Part shown: positions 21,990 to 33,486 of the stretch, one piece after another
Position numbering within the stretch: position 1 is the stretch's first letter
How the letters are laid out: each line of letters opens with the position of its first letter
DNA from: Erigeron canadensis
Lineage: Eukaryota > Streptophyta > Magnoliopsida > Asterales > Asteraceae
NCBI RefSeq assembly: GCF_010389155.1
Contig: NC_057763.1
Coordinates: 3,596,649 to 3,660,648 of the forward strand
Direction: 5' to 3'
Length of the DNA: 64,000 bases
Translations under genes and position numbers: made by a program
The notes under the pieces: model-generated
Seen by the model: the letters and a program-made list of their open reading frames with translations, nothing else
Databases searched by the model: none
What the model was told of the DNA's origin: nothing

Positions 21990-24600
21990 TCTCGTAATGT
22001 ATAGCATGTTTTTGTCAATTTTGTAATAACAATAATTCTTAAAGCTATGTCTACAAAATCTAACAAACAATAACTCTATTGTAAGATATGGTTAAATTTC
22101 ATATTTCTATCTTAATCTTGTAACTTGCTTTTAAAATTCTATTTCAATGACACCTCAATTATAAAAAAGTTGCATCTAGTTCTAGTCGATACAATGTCAT
22201 CCAACTGTATACCAACATTTACCAAAACACAATAATTTCTAAACAACATTATTGGTACATTATACAACAATATCCTGTCTGTTATTTAGTATAGTTGTGT
22301 GTAGTATTTTGCCAATATAAGATCACATACATACGAAACAATTTATGTGTGACAAGATATGTATAAAGGGGTGATTGAGTGAACCAGTGGCAGAGTCGCA
22401 GAGATAACAGCCTCCCCAATAAGCCAGTTACAATTTCCTTTTTGAACATTCAGTCAGTATACAACATCAGAGAAACCTTACCGTATAATGGTGAAGTCTT
22501 ATACATACCTTAAACAACAAGATATTGACTATGAGCCCTTAAAATTATTCGGAGGGAAAAACCTCAAGATTTGTCATCCCTAAAGATCAAACTCAATACC
22601 TTAGATAAAACCGAGACCAGTTAAGCTATACATGATTGGCTAAGCCCAGTTACAATTGACATTATGTGGTCCGATGTGTCATTAATAGAGATGACCGTTC
22701 CTAATACCAAGAAATTTTAGAAGCCCAAGTGGAATTCATTTGCTTATATGAACAGAAATTGTGTCCGATCCGAGATTCCGAGAATCCGAGGTAGCTTTTT
22801 TTTAAGTGGGGAGGTGGTATAAAATTTGATTTCCATAAACAAAAAGTATAACCTATTTATGTATTTATGCATAATGTATAAGTACAAATTAATAATGTTT
22901 TGTATATGAGATAATATTACCTTATATCACATTCCTTTTATTCGATGTAAACATATGTACTGAATATTTCTAGTTTTATTAAATAAATTCTCTGTCTTTT
23001 AAATCTAGAATATCCTAATTGAATTCTCATTGGAAAGTAACGGGCAACTGGGCAAGAGTGTAATCGCGTTTTTTTTCGGTTTTTTTCATCGGCACATTTC
23101 AACACTTCTGTTGCCTTACACCATCTTCTCCGGCACAAACAAAATGGTAAATAACATCGGTTATATATATCGGCTCTATGGTGCCGATGCTTGTAAACAT
23201 TGAGAGCGTGCTATGTGACAATATTCTTCTCGGTTGTAGTGCTAAGCAAGTTTTCGTCAAAAACCTAATTTATAAATTGCGGTTTTCGATTTTGAGGTCA
23301 ATACTGTGTTTTCAGGGCTTCTATTGCCGTAATCGATACCAGAACCGATTTGTCGATTCTCCTCTATGGATACCCTTACTATTCCGACGAGATTTGAAAC
23401 CCTTTTGTACTTTTCCAGTGAACCATGTTTTCACTATTTGGGAGTTTTCAAGGTGGTTTGTTTTGGAGGTTTGCATCTTCTTGCATCCGTTCACATCTCC
23501 TTGTTTGGAGGTTTCATTTCATTGTCGGCTACTCCTACTGCTTTATGTTAATATTTTTCGGTGGCCATTTTTTTTAGGTTTCCGGTAACTGCTGCTACTA
23601 TATGTTATTGCTAGTGCTTTTATATGCTTATATGTTAGTGTTTATGCATATTTGTTGCTTAATATTGTTGTTAATTACTATGTCATTAACTTGGTAGTGT
23701 TAATATTGCGTTGGCATTGCCAGAATCTTTATTCCCATCTAGTTGCCGTTTTTTTTCCATTAAAGCAATAGTGACCGGAAAACATGGTGTTACTGCCGGT
23801 GATGATATCGTTGAACAATTAAGTTGTCGGTTTTATGTTGAATAGGCGTTGATGATAAATATGTTCGTAAAAATGGGACTCGAACGTATCTTGGCGGGGT
23901 GGACCTTCGGGGTTAGCAGTCATGGTGTCTTCGACTTCCGAATTCTTGATCCCCAATTTTAGAGCCCAAAGTTGTTTACAAAAATATTTTTACGTTTATG
24001 CTTTCCGATAACTTTAACAAATTTTGTTCATGTTTTGATATTTCCGATTTAAATAGTTTTGGTAAGCTTTGGCACCACTGAAAAGTTTTGGCACATTTTT
24101 GCTTTATTGTGTATACATGGCGCATTTTGATTGGTCAAAATTCCTTATCAAATTTTGTCAACTAACCCCTAAACTTATCGATCAACAAGATTAGACACTA
24201 CACCTTTGTTCATAAGATAATTTATATATAATACTAATACTTTGAACTAAATAAAAACAAAAACCTAGTGACAAAAATATCACAATGGTTAAAATAATTA
24301 AAAATACTCTGTTCGTTAAAAAGTAAATGCCTCATTGAAAAAACACACACAAAGTTTCGAGGAATGCTTAGACTGTGAGGTATATCTCATCCCATTCCCT
24401 TTTTTCAGCCAGAACACCCCTTATCGGCCCCGGGGGGATATAAACGTGTGCCCAGTCCCAAATGGAACGCTCCAGCCTTCTTGTCCTTTTCCTATTTTTT
24501 TTGACCGTTTGCTTATTATTTATTAATTTATTTATTTTTAAACCCTAAAATCTATAAAAATAAAAAATAAAAAATAACCACTTTACTTCATTTTCTTCTC
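21990..24600. other. Intergenic, no gene recognised
   Basis: A long AT-rich stretch. The 136-codon frame at 23178-23588 lacks a recognisable domain and an obvious promoter. GGCCCCGGGGGG near 24425 is locally GC-rich and may mark the end of the transposon-derived segment that continues to about 26110. Confidence 0.4.
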
Positions 24601-24651
24601 CTCGTTCTTATTTCCTTCATTCTTTCTTTCATTTTATACTCCCAACCGAAA

Positions 24652-25007
24652 ATGGCTTGGACTAGATATGAGGAAATGAATTTAGCCAAAGTTTGGCTCG
24701 AGGTGACGGAAGACCCGAATGTAGCGAATTACCAACAACAAAGAACATTTTGGACAGGATAAGGGAAGTGTTTGTTAATCTAGAGAACCAACCGGATGTG
24801 CAAAGGAACAGTGATAGTTTGTGTGCAAAATGGCACCATATGCACAGATCAATTTACTCTTTCAACCAAATCTTCACTCGTATGAACAATGGAGCCAACG
24901 AGGCGCAAATTGAAGATGCTTTAAATGAGTATAGACATATGTATGGTAAACTTTTTCACTACATCACAGAGTGGGACTTGTTACGAACAAGTCCAAAACT
25001 TATGTGA
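24652..25007 (+). pseudogene. Harbinger accessory (Myb/NAM-associated-like) gene, frameshifted
   Basis: Starting at ATG 24652, the first frame reads RYEEMNLAKVWLEVTEDPNV and then FW, and stops after about 36 codons. A second frame overlaps it and continues with DRIREVFVNLENQPD, QRNSDSLCAKWHHM, GANEAQIEDALNEY and WDLLRTSPK to 25007. A single missing base near 24752 accounts for the break. The pattern matches the Myb/SANT-like accessory proteins of plant PIF/Harbinger transposons, often annotated as glutathione S-transferase T3-like or NAM-associated. These are thought to bind DNA and partner the transposase. This is a decayed copy with no transposase beside it. Confidence 0.75.
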
Positions 25008-25228
25008 CTTTATCGAAGATGTTTTAATGATTTTATCTATATATGTTTTAGTTATTTTATATAATATATCTATGTTTTAGCTATTTTTTTTTAATATATA
25101 TGTATTTTAGTTATTTTAAAACATTACATTTAATTGAAAACATTACATTCAACTGAAAACATTACAGAAAATTAAAACATTATATAAAACTTAAACATTA
25201 GGACAAATTAAAACTTAAATAAAAATAA

Positions 25229-25742
25229 TTAACGCCAACCATAAACGAAATCGGTCGATGAAATGTTACTGTCACCGTCATTACGGCGCTGGTATTCATA
25301 GTAATAATCACCTGATTCCGTTTCAAATTTGTTTGCGTATTCTTCACCGAGATCGGTCTCATATCTTTCGGGTCTGCCGTCCGATTGAATTCGGGTCTTA
25401 CCTGGAGCACATGGCCTTAGTCCGTTTTGGGTTTGAGCCATGGTAGAATCCTATACCTCGTTCGATCAATTCTTTGTCAGTTAAGTCGTTTGGCTGTTGC
25501 AAGTGCGGGTGGATTGAAAATCCTATTGACAGGTTGAATTCGAGACGACGTGGATGCAATGGTTGATGTTGAGGTTGCGGTTGACTACTTGCTTGGCCTT
25601 GTCTTCCTCGTCCAAGTAGCGACCGGATGGGAGAACGAATTGCTTGGCCGCGTGCTCTGCCTCGTCCTCTGCCTCGTGCGGATTGTGATTGTTCGATAGG
25701 ACGGATTGCTTGATCGTGTGCTCTTCCTCGTCCAGAGTTCAT
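25229..25742 (-). pseudogene. RG-rich transposon-associated reading frame, frameshifted
   Basis: From ATG 25742 (minus), a frame rich in RGRGRAR and Gln/Pro runs for 114 codons. A second frame, overlapping near 25430, continues with an acidic and Tyr-rich tail to 25229. The two share a junction region (SNPKRTKAMCS against MAQTQNGLRPCA), which suggests one broken frame. It is convergent with the Myb-like relic at 24652-25007, and both appear to belong to one Harbinger-type element. No known domain is recognised. Confidence 0.45.
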
Positions 25743-25861
25743 TGCTTGAGTTGTGTGTGTGTTTTCTGGAATTTGAGAATTGTGTAGTGTGTTTTTGAAA
25801 TGAGGGAATGAAAATATTTACAAGGAAAAAAGAAGATTTTGAAAACTAGCCGTTACTATTC

Positions 25862-26065
25862 AAAAATATTTGTTAATATTCAAATTTTGTATTTATCTTT
25901 ATGTTTATTTAGATTGTTTATATATAAAGATTAAAAGAAAAAAAGAGGAATGCCTTATAATGAAAAAATATCTGTTAATATTCAAATTTTGTATTTATCA
26001 TTATGTTTATTTAGATTGTTTATATATAAAGATTTAAAAAAAAAAGAGGAATGCCTTATAAAGAA
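25862..26065. repeat. 102-bp tandem duplication
   Basis: Two nearly identical units start at 25862 and 25964. Each contains AATATTCAAATTTTGTATTT and ends AAGAGGAATGCCTTATAA. It lies at the right edge of the Harbinger-like segment and is probably a replication-slippage duplication. Confidence 0.8.
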
Positions 26066-26109
26066 ATGTCCTACTTTAAGAGAATGGGGGAATTTCCCTC
26101 ATGTAAGTG

Positions 26110-27140
26110 GGGTATTCTCTTAACCTTCTACTTCTACTAGTCTTAACAATATCTTCTTGGTTTTCTTAAAAGATAGTAAAATTGTTATGCTATTTTGAAA
26201 GTTAGAAATGTATGAATACACATGAAAATGTATGATAATATTTGACTACAGTCTAGTCGTAGGCGACAGCCTTCAAATGTGTCAAAGTGCCTCTGCTTGA
26301 ATTGAATCATAAGACTTCCAAAGGTCCAATCTCAACATCCTATCCTTCCAGATTATTTGTTAATTAGAATTTAGAAGACCTGATCTTAATCGATTTTTTT
26401 GGGTAGGTAGAACAAGACTGCAAAGTTGTTTGATTGGGTTAGAAATATTTGTTTGTTAATATAATAGCATATAAATAATATTAATCTCATAATATAAAGA
26501 ACTTAGGTAAAATAAAATAAAGTATTAAAGTAAAACAAATAAAAGAATAGGTTTTTGTATACTGAAAATCACCGTGCATCATGAAAATCATTGTAAATCA
26601 AATGTTTTGTGAATCTTTGTGCATCAGTTTATTCATAATCTAAGGATGAAGATTTTATTCTATTTATTTTTCTTCAATACTTGTTTTATAATACCCAACC
26701 TCATGATATAAATTAGTTATGAGTCATGAAAATGAGATATATATTAGTATGCTCCTCACATGTAATTTGTTTTTTATGTTTATGTAAAAGTAGTTGAATG
26801 CATCAATGATATGTCTCATTGTCAAACCTCCACGTGTGTGGACATGAATAGTCATCATGCTAACAAATGCGAGTGCACAAAAGAAATTTTGACTATTTTT
26901 TGTTCCTTTTTTATTACTCTATATATAAAAGAGTCGTACTATATTTCTATTCAAGAAACACACGTTATATATAAAAAATGAAAATTTCACGCTATTCAGT
27001 AAAGAGCGTATAACGTGTTGCTCAAAAAGAAAAGAATAAAAGTCACTCTGTGATGCCAATGAGGTTTAGATACTTTGGATCTGAGTCAATAATAATAACC
27101 TAAATAGAAAAACTTTTATTTTAAAAAAAAGTATATTATT
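26110..27140. other. Intergenic, no gene seen
   Basis: AT-rich sequence without convincing coding or element structure. Confidence 0.5.
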
Positions 27141-27387
27141 AGTTTGATCAATGTAACCACTCGGTTAAAACCTCTTATGCGGGGCCCCGGGGAGTTTACC
27201 TTAAGGTCTTGAGTTCGAGCCTTGGTAGATTCTCATCGACGGTATTTTCCAATTAAGGAGGTGGTATGATGGAAAAGACTATTTAAGATCCGCTTAGTGC
27301 GAAACCCTTTCATTGTGCGATTAACACACATCGTCTGAGGTAAAATTCACTTGAAAAAAAAAAAAAAAAGAAGTTTGATTAATGTAA
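27141..27387 (+). mobile_element. tRNA-type SINE with 16-bp TSD
   Basis: The body at 27157-27371 begins CCACTCGGTTAAAACC and contains a pol III B-box-like GAGTTCGAGCC near 27212. The conserved SINE core is TATTTAAGATCCGCTTAGTG, and it ends TCACTTG followed by a poly(A) tract. Flanking repeats AGTTTGATCAATGTAA (27141-27156) and AGTTTGATTAATGTAA (27372-27387) differ at one base, a fairly young insertion. Two truncated copies of the same family lie at 37421-37573 and 38071-38223. Confidence 0.85.
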
Positions 27388-27730
27388 TCGATTATGAGTG
27401 TCATTCATTTATGAGTTAAAGGTTATTCCAAAGTACTGAACAACTAATAACCCATTAATGATAGTTAGGGGTTTCATCCGATTTTTATTTCTTTCTAGTT
27501 ATTAAAGTTGTAACTTATGTAAGAAAAATACTTGTAATAGTACTATCAATGTAAGAAAAATGGTGTCGATCAAAATTAATAAGCTTCCAGAAGTCTCGGC
27601 ACGTTACAGCGAGAGAGTTCGTGTCGCTTTCCTTTCCTTTGATTTAATATAGTTGCCTTCCTCCATTATTTAAACATCAAACCTTTCTTTCTTTCTTTTT
27701 CTGCCTTTATTTGATTCTGTTGTAACCCAA

Positions 27731-27738
27731 TATAAATA
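27731..27738 (+). promoter_or_regulatory. Candidate TATA box of HAD-B
   Basis: TATAAATA lies about 140 bases before a predicted leader splice donor at 27872. A CTT microsatellite (about 27775-27802) sits in the inferred leader. The same TATAAATA motif precedes HAD-C. Confidence 0.5.
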
Positions 27739-27871
27739 CTCCATTACCCACCTTTCACATTATTCTCATTCGCCTTCTTCTTCTTCTTCTTCTTCTTCTT
27801 CCTTTTTACATTACATTACAAAAAACCCACATTCATACGTTTCGCTTCATTATTTTCTCGATCTCTTGCAA

Positions 27872-28692
27872 GTAAGTTCATCTTATCTTATAATCTTTTT
27901 CATGTATACATGATTATTATATTTTGATAATTTGACATGAATGATATGAATGTAGTGTTAGTGGTGTTGTTTGAAATTACTGTTAAACATAAATGCAAGT
28001 AAGTTGGATTCAATGTTTTATCATATACATATGGGAAATGTTAAAGGGCTGTATTTAACGTGCATAAAAAAAACTTATACCTTCCATATTAAAAGTCCGT
28101 CCCTGATTTTCATGGTAAATGTATAAACGCACTAGCAAACCCCTATATGTATATATGTTTTGTAACTATCTACTCTATGGTCAAATCCAATAAAATGGGA
28201 ATATGTTAGGGAGAGTGGTAAATGACATAAGGTTTCCTTAATCTTGGTTTCTTATTTTCATGGCCTGGTTGGATCAAATGGATTTTTTTTTTTTTTTTTT
28301 TAAGCTTATGTCAAATTTCTTGTTATCACCTTTGCTCTTGGAAATTACTTTTTAAGTATTTGTCACATTACTAAAAAGGGTGGGTCTAGCAGGCTTATGA
28401 TCCATCAATCAATCAAGAGGTTGTGGTGACCAAATATAAAGAGGTTACTTGTGGTTTTAGTTTTGAGTTCAGACAAAATTATAAATATATTTTGATATGA
28501 AAACAAAAGAAAAGGCCATCTTTTTTGGATTGTTATTTGAGAGGCAATGTATACTTTTGTATTCCATTTGTATGTTCTGTACTTCTATATACATCTTGAG
28601 TGTATTTCTGCAGTCAAAAAAATCTCCCCCTTTATTTTTTGGTTATGTTCGAATTCCTAATTATTGATTATTTTTTGTTTGACTTTTCATAG
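27872..28692 (+). other. 5' UTR intron of HAD-B (predicted)
   Basis: Donor TTGCAA|GTAAGT at 27872 and acceptor TTTTCATAG at 28692 give 821 bp, parallel to the 816-bp leader intron of HAD-A. The motif AAGTAAGTTCAT recurs just before the ATG. Confidence 0.55.
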
Positions 28693-28713
28693 ATTTTTTC
28701 AAGTAAGTTCATA

Positions 28714-30144
28714 ATGGAATTCGAACAACAGTTTCAAGAATCCAAATATGAATGCCTTCTCTTCGGTAAGGCTATAATTTTTCAAATGTGTTAATTTTAG
28801 ATGTTTATGACCCTAAATATATCGGTCAAGTTTTGTAAATTGCACTAACCTTGCCATACGTTTTTGGCCTTTTAGATGTCGATGATACTCTCTATCCTTT
28901 TAGCTCTGGGTTGTCTGCACAATGCACCAAGAACATCATTGGTATCGAATTACTGCTTTGTTTTTCATTTATGTACTTTTATTTTATTTTTTGGTATCAT
29001 CTTGTATTTGTTAGAGTGTACAACTAAAGGGAATTAACTTTTCTTGCTTGTTACTCAAATGTGATTTTAGAGTATATGGTGAATAAGCTTAATGTCGAGG
29101 AAAGCAAAGTTCCGGATATGTGTGCTCAACTCTATAGGGACTATGGGACAACAATGGCTGGTCTTCGGGCTATTGGCTATGAATTCGACCATGATGACTA
29201 TCATAGGTACTTAATCTTCTATTTTCCTTTTAATCATGTTATACAAAAGCCACAAACTCTGATGTTATTATATACATTGTGAATGATAGTTTTGTCCATG
29301 GGAGATTGCCTTATGAATATCTCAAGCCTGATCATGTTCTCAGAAGTCTTTTACATAGTTTGCCCATTAGGAAAGTGGTAAGTTTTCAACTACCTTTTGG
29401 ACTTATAAGTTATAACACACACACACACACACACACACTTGAATGTTTTCTGCAAAAAGCTGATTTTATTAACGTGCCGTCGTGTGTTTCACAGATTTTC
29501 TCAAATGCAAACGAGGCACATGTGGCTGAAGTTCTCGGCCGGCTTGGATTGGAAGATTGCTTTGATGATGTTATTTGTTTCGAGTCTTTGAACCCTAAAC
29601 CCACTGATACTCCTAAAAGTTCTGCTATAGGAGATAATGACAATGAAACCGTTGCTTTACTACCAAAGAGTCCTATTGTCTGCAAACCATTTGAAAACGC
29701 TTTTGAACAGGCTTTCCAGATGGCAAATATTAACCCTCATAAAACCGTAAGTTCTCTTTGAAGAAATTTTAAAATGGTCATAATTAGGGAGTCATTTTTT
29801 CTTGTTGATCTCACAATTAAATACTTGTATTTCAGTTATTCTTTGATGACAGTTTACGCAATTTACAAACTGCAAAACTCACGGGTCTCAGTACTGTGTT
29901 GGTAAGTTGCTTCTGCTATAAATATAAAACCTGATATATAGTTGCTGTTGCTAACATCTTTTGTCGTGTTTCGTGTGGGTGCAAACAGATTGGGTCATCA
30001 CAGCGTAAAAAAGGGGTAGACTATGCTTTAGAGAGCATTCACAACATAAGGGAAGCATTGCCAGAACTATGGGAGTCGGTCAACAAGTCAACATATGTTC
30101 CTCGTGCACAAAAAGTTGCAATCGAGACTCCTGTTAATGCCTAG
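28714..30144 (+). CDS. HAD hydrolase, SDT1/pyrimidine 5'-nucleotidase-like, copy B
   Basis: Seven coding exons: 28714-28765, 28876-28941, 29071-29206, 29290-29377, 29495-29746, 29836-29901 and 29989-30144. They sum to 816 bases, 271 residues plus stop. Exons 2, 3, 4 and 6 have exactly the lengths of copy A (66, 136, 88, 66). Motifs are intact: DVDDTLYPF, IFSNANEAH, VCKPFENAF and LFFDDSLRN. The variable acidic linker after FESLNPK is shorter than in A, accounting for most of the size difference. Function is as for copy A: a Mg-dependent phosphohydrolase of unknown plant substrate. A CA microsatellite lies in intron 4 (about 29416-29440). Introns are compact, without the insertions found in A. 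Confidence 0.93.
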
Positions 30145-30149
30145 ATCCA

Positions 30150-31285
30150 TAACTGTGTTATACTTCTAACCTCATATGGTTCAACATTTCGAATCTTCAC
30201 GTGTAACTGTATTTTCTTCAATGATACAACTCTGGTTCTTACTCTTTGTGTTGACTTATTAGTTGTTTAAATTATAGTTTTGAGTTAAGAATACATAAAA
30301 TGTAGCCTGAATTTGTTTAGGTTGTGTTGGCTCAGCGTTTGGGGCCGAAAAGGGATCCTTGAATCATGGTTCTTTTTCTTTTCTACTTAAGATGGATATC
30401 TTGCATCAACAAAGCCTTTATAACCACTCCATCTGTATGCTTTTTAAAATTTTGTAAGTTTACTCAACAGAAGACTTCAAGCAAGTTATAATATCAAGAA
30501 TTAAGTACGTCGTACTTAAGGTCACTTCCGACAACAGATAGTTTGGCGCGTTTGGAAGTGGTCTGAAAATAGTTGACTGATAGAAACATTTTAATGGGAT
30601 CGGCTCATATTGTCTTTTTGGCAACTTTAACATTTTAGCATCTATATTGTCTTCAATTTTGCAGTTAATAGTCAAGAAATTATCAAATGGTAATATTTTG
30701 GTTTTGTAAAAAACGTTCAACTGGGAGCTAGTAACCTGCATCTGAATGTTAATTATACTGATTAAGCCGATAATTTGGGAATGATGGTAAAGTGGTCACT
30801 TAAAATATGAACTCAGAGACATATGTGGCTTGTAAAAGTTTATAAATTAAGTTAGGTTCGTCTATAAAGTTAACAATTCAAATCACAACAAAACTATACG
30901 AAAATAAGTAAAGTTTACATAGATATTTATTCCTCTTGATGAGGTCATATGAACTTATTAAAAAGAAAAAAGGTAAGGGGCTACCTAGAGTGTGCACACC
31001 GCATATAACTCATACGGTTACTCATCATTTTCACACATGGTCCACAAGATATAATTTCTCCACTTGCCTTTGGTAAGTTTCAAAACTGTGGCATACAACC
31101 TTCATTACTGGTGGACTAATGTGGTCACATGATGGCGGTACAACTGGGGTTCATTGGTGGTCATATGAACTTATTGGACACTTCAGCATAACCTTTAAGC
31201 CATTTTTCTTGTTCATGATTTTTGCCACATCGGAATTCAATACAGGTTAGGTTCAAATTAATGAAATCTAAACAAGATGGGCAAC
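30150..31285. other. HAD-B 3' flank and intergenic
   Basis: Trailer of HAD-B, then AT-rich sequence without a recognisable gene. The 93-codon minus-strand frame at 30460-30741 has no family signature. Confidence 0.5.
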
Positions 31286-31289
31286 TAAA

Positions 31290-31485
31290 AAAAAACTAAT
31301 AGTGGAGGGGAACGCCAAGCCAAGACAGTAGTGCAACACCAAGGCGACGCCCAAAGAACCCAGTAGGCGGTAGCAAGCTATTCTGATGGGCCTCTCCCCA
31401 TAAAAAATAAGATTATGTTAGGTGAGGCATCAGATACTAAGGACACTACTACACTTGATCTTGGCCAAAAGGCCGAGAAAGGTAT
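31290..31485 (-). ncRNA. U2 snRNA-like sequence, probable pseudogene
   Basis: Read on the minus strand from 31485, it begins ATACCTTTCTCGGCCTTTTG and continues GCCAAGATCAAGTGTAGTA, the conserved U2 5' domain with the branch-site-pairing GUAGUA. An Sm-like ATTTTTTA (about 31409) follows, then TAGCTTGCTA, TGTTGCACTACTG and CTTGGC as in plant U2 stems III and IV, ending near 31290. The stem II segment is shortened and diverged from the normal TATCAGTTTAATATCTGATA region. No plant USE (RTCCCACATCG) or TATA lies upstream at 31486-31580. It is therefore most likely a pseudogene. The 3' end is approximate. Confidence 0.75.
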
Positions 31486-31941
31486 GCTTTACATCTTCAT
31501 AGGCCTTGCATCTTGGTGCTACTCACCAGTTCTCTTTTTTCTTCTTCCTTGTGCCTATGTGAAACACATCTAAATAATTTTCTCTGCTGGTCGCACGCTC
31601 CTACCAATGGATGCAATTCAGAAGATCTTATATTATGAATTTTGACTTTAAGATTATGAACAATTGAAGTATGCCATGGATAAAACTTTTATTATAGATA
31701 GTTAGATACAGGTAACAATTAACATAAAAAGTTCTTTGTTACCATTATACCATTGGAGCTAGTAACACAATTTTGAACCATTTTGAAATATATGACTTAC
31801 ACATACCGACTTATAGAGTCATGACTATAATTTAAACATATTGAGCTTTTAATGTGGGTACTACAATTTACACAACAAATATAGTAAGAACTAGACTTGA
31901 ATTATTGATATGGACTATTACACATGAAAACAAAAGTACAG

Positions 31942-33466
31942 TTATGCTTCCACAGGAGTCTCGATTGCAATCTTTTGTGATAATCCAACGTCTCTGGACT
32001 TGTTAACCGGTTCCCATAGCTCTGGCAGTGCTTCCCTGATATTGTGGATGCTCTCTAAAGCGTAATCCACCCCTTGTTTACGTTGTGACGACCCAACCTG
32101 TTTACATCAACAAGAAGTAGTAAATACGATATTCGGCTATGGTAAGTATCAAAACTTTATGCTTATATCAGAATTGACTTACTAACACAGTGCTGAGGCC
32201 CATGAGTTTTGATGTTTGTATATTGCGTATACTGTCATCAAAGAACAACTGAAATGGAAATAAGTAAAGGTGTGAGATAATTGTTCTGCCCATTTGATGA
32301 TTTCAGTTTGTGTGCCATTAAGATAACTTACAGTTTTATGAGGGTTAATGTTTGCGATGCGGAAGGCCTGCTGAAAAGCATTTTCAAATGGCTTACAAAC
32401 AATAGGACTCTCGGGAAGTGAAACAGTCGGTTCACTATCATTGTCATCTCCGATAACAATATTCTTAGGAGCATCAGTGTCATTTACTTGGTTTTTAGGA
32501 TTTAGAGTCTCAAAACATATGACATCATCAAAGCAGTCCTCCAATCTAAGACGTTTAAGGACTTCGGCGACGTGGGCCTCATTTGCATTTGAGAAAATCT
32601 GTCAAAGACAATACAGCATTTTGATACATAGTCTCTACAAAAACACCATAAAGGGCTTTATCAATCGAAAAAAAGACCCAAAAGCTTACCACTTTCCTTA
32701 TGGGCAAGCTATGTAAAAGACTTCTAAGAACTGGGTCGGGTTTAAGATATTCATAGGGCAATCTTCCATGGACAATACTGTAAAATCACCAATATCATAA
32801 TACTATCAGATTTTAAAGTTACTTTAAAGAAGCAAAAAATTTTAAAAAGTGAAGATTTATAAGTACCTATGGTACTCATCATAGTCGAAATTATAGCCAA
32901 AAGCCTGCACAGATAACAATTTGTTGGTTTAATTTTAAAGACACAATACTATATTACGAAAGGTTCATGCTTTAACATAAATACCATACCCGAAGACCAG
33001 CCATAGTTGTCCCGTAATCTCTGTAGAGTTGAGCACAGACTTCCGGGACTTTACTTTCATCGATATCCAGATGCTTCACCATGTACTCTATATATGTATG
33101 TATGTAACAGCGGTAAGATGTTTATTCTGTATACTTTCTATCAATTATGTATATCGATAAAATGTCAAATAAATAAAGGTTCACACATATAGGTAATACC
33201 TCTGATATTTTTGGTGCATTGTGTAGACAACCCAGAGCTAAAAGGATACAGGGTATCATCAACATCTAAGAATTCATACAAGGACAGTTCCATTGAAGAT
33301 TAGTACAATATGAAAAATCTTGATTAATTTTAGGAAATACGATTCGTCTAAAAAATTAAAATGATTCGTCTAAAAAATTAAAATGATGTATAGAGGTTTT
33401 ACCAAAGAGGAGGCATTCATATTTTGACACTGAGATCTGTTGCTGGTATCCATTTTCGTATTCCAT
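31942..33466 (-). CDS. HAD hydrolase, SDT1/pyrimidine 5'-nucleotidase-like, copy C
   Basis: Eight coding exons on the minus strand: 33403-33466, 33200-33265, 32990-33087, 32867-32904, 32690-32777, 32332-32598, 32183-32248 and 31942-32097. They sum to 843 bases, 280 residues plus stop. Motifs DVDDTLYPF, IFSNANEAH, VCKPFENAF and LFFDDSIRN are intact. The 136-base exon 3 of copies A and B is split here by an 85-bp GT-AG intron (32905-32989) falling between the codons of GLR and AFGY (98 + 38 = 136). The gene is inverted relative to A and B and is tail to tail with B. A predicted 5' UTR intron (33487-34028) and TATA box lie upstream. Same inferred phosphohydrolase role. Confidence 0.92.
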
Positions 33467-33486
33467 TTTGAATAAATGTGTCAAAC

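Noticed and set aside
23178..23588. 136-codon open frame
   Set aside because: Cys/Phe/Leu-rich translation without any recognised domain, conserved context or supporting promoter.
27170..27230. Possible tRNA gene
   Set aside because: Only a B-box-like segment is present; the sequence is the head of a SINE with a poly(A) end and target duplications.
31223..31233. USE-like CCACATCGG near the U2-like sequence
   Set aside because: It lies downstream of the 3' end and on the wrong strand for driving the U2-like sequence.
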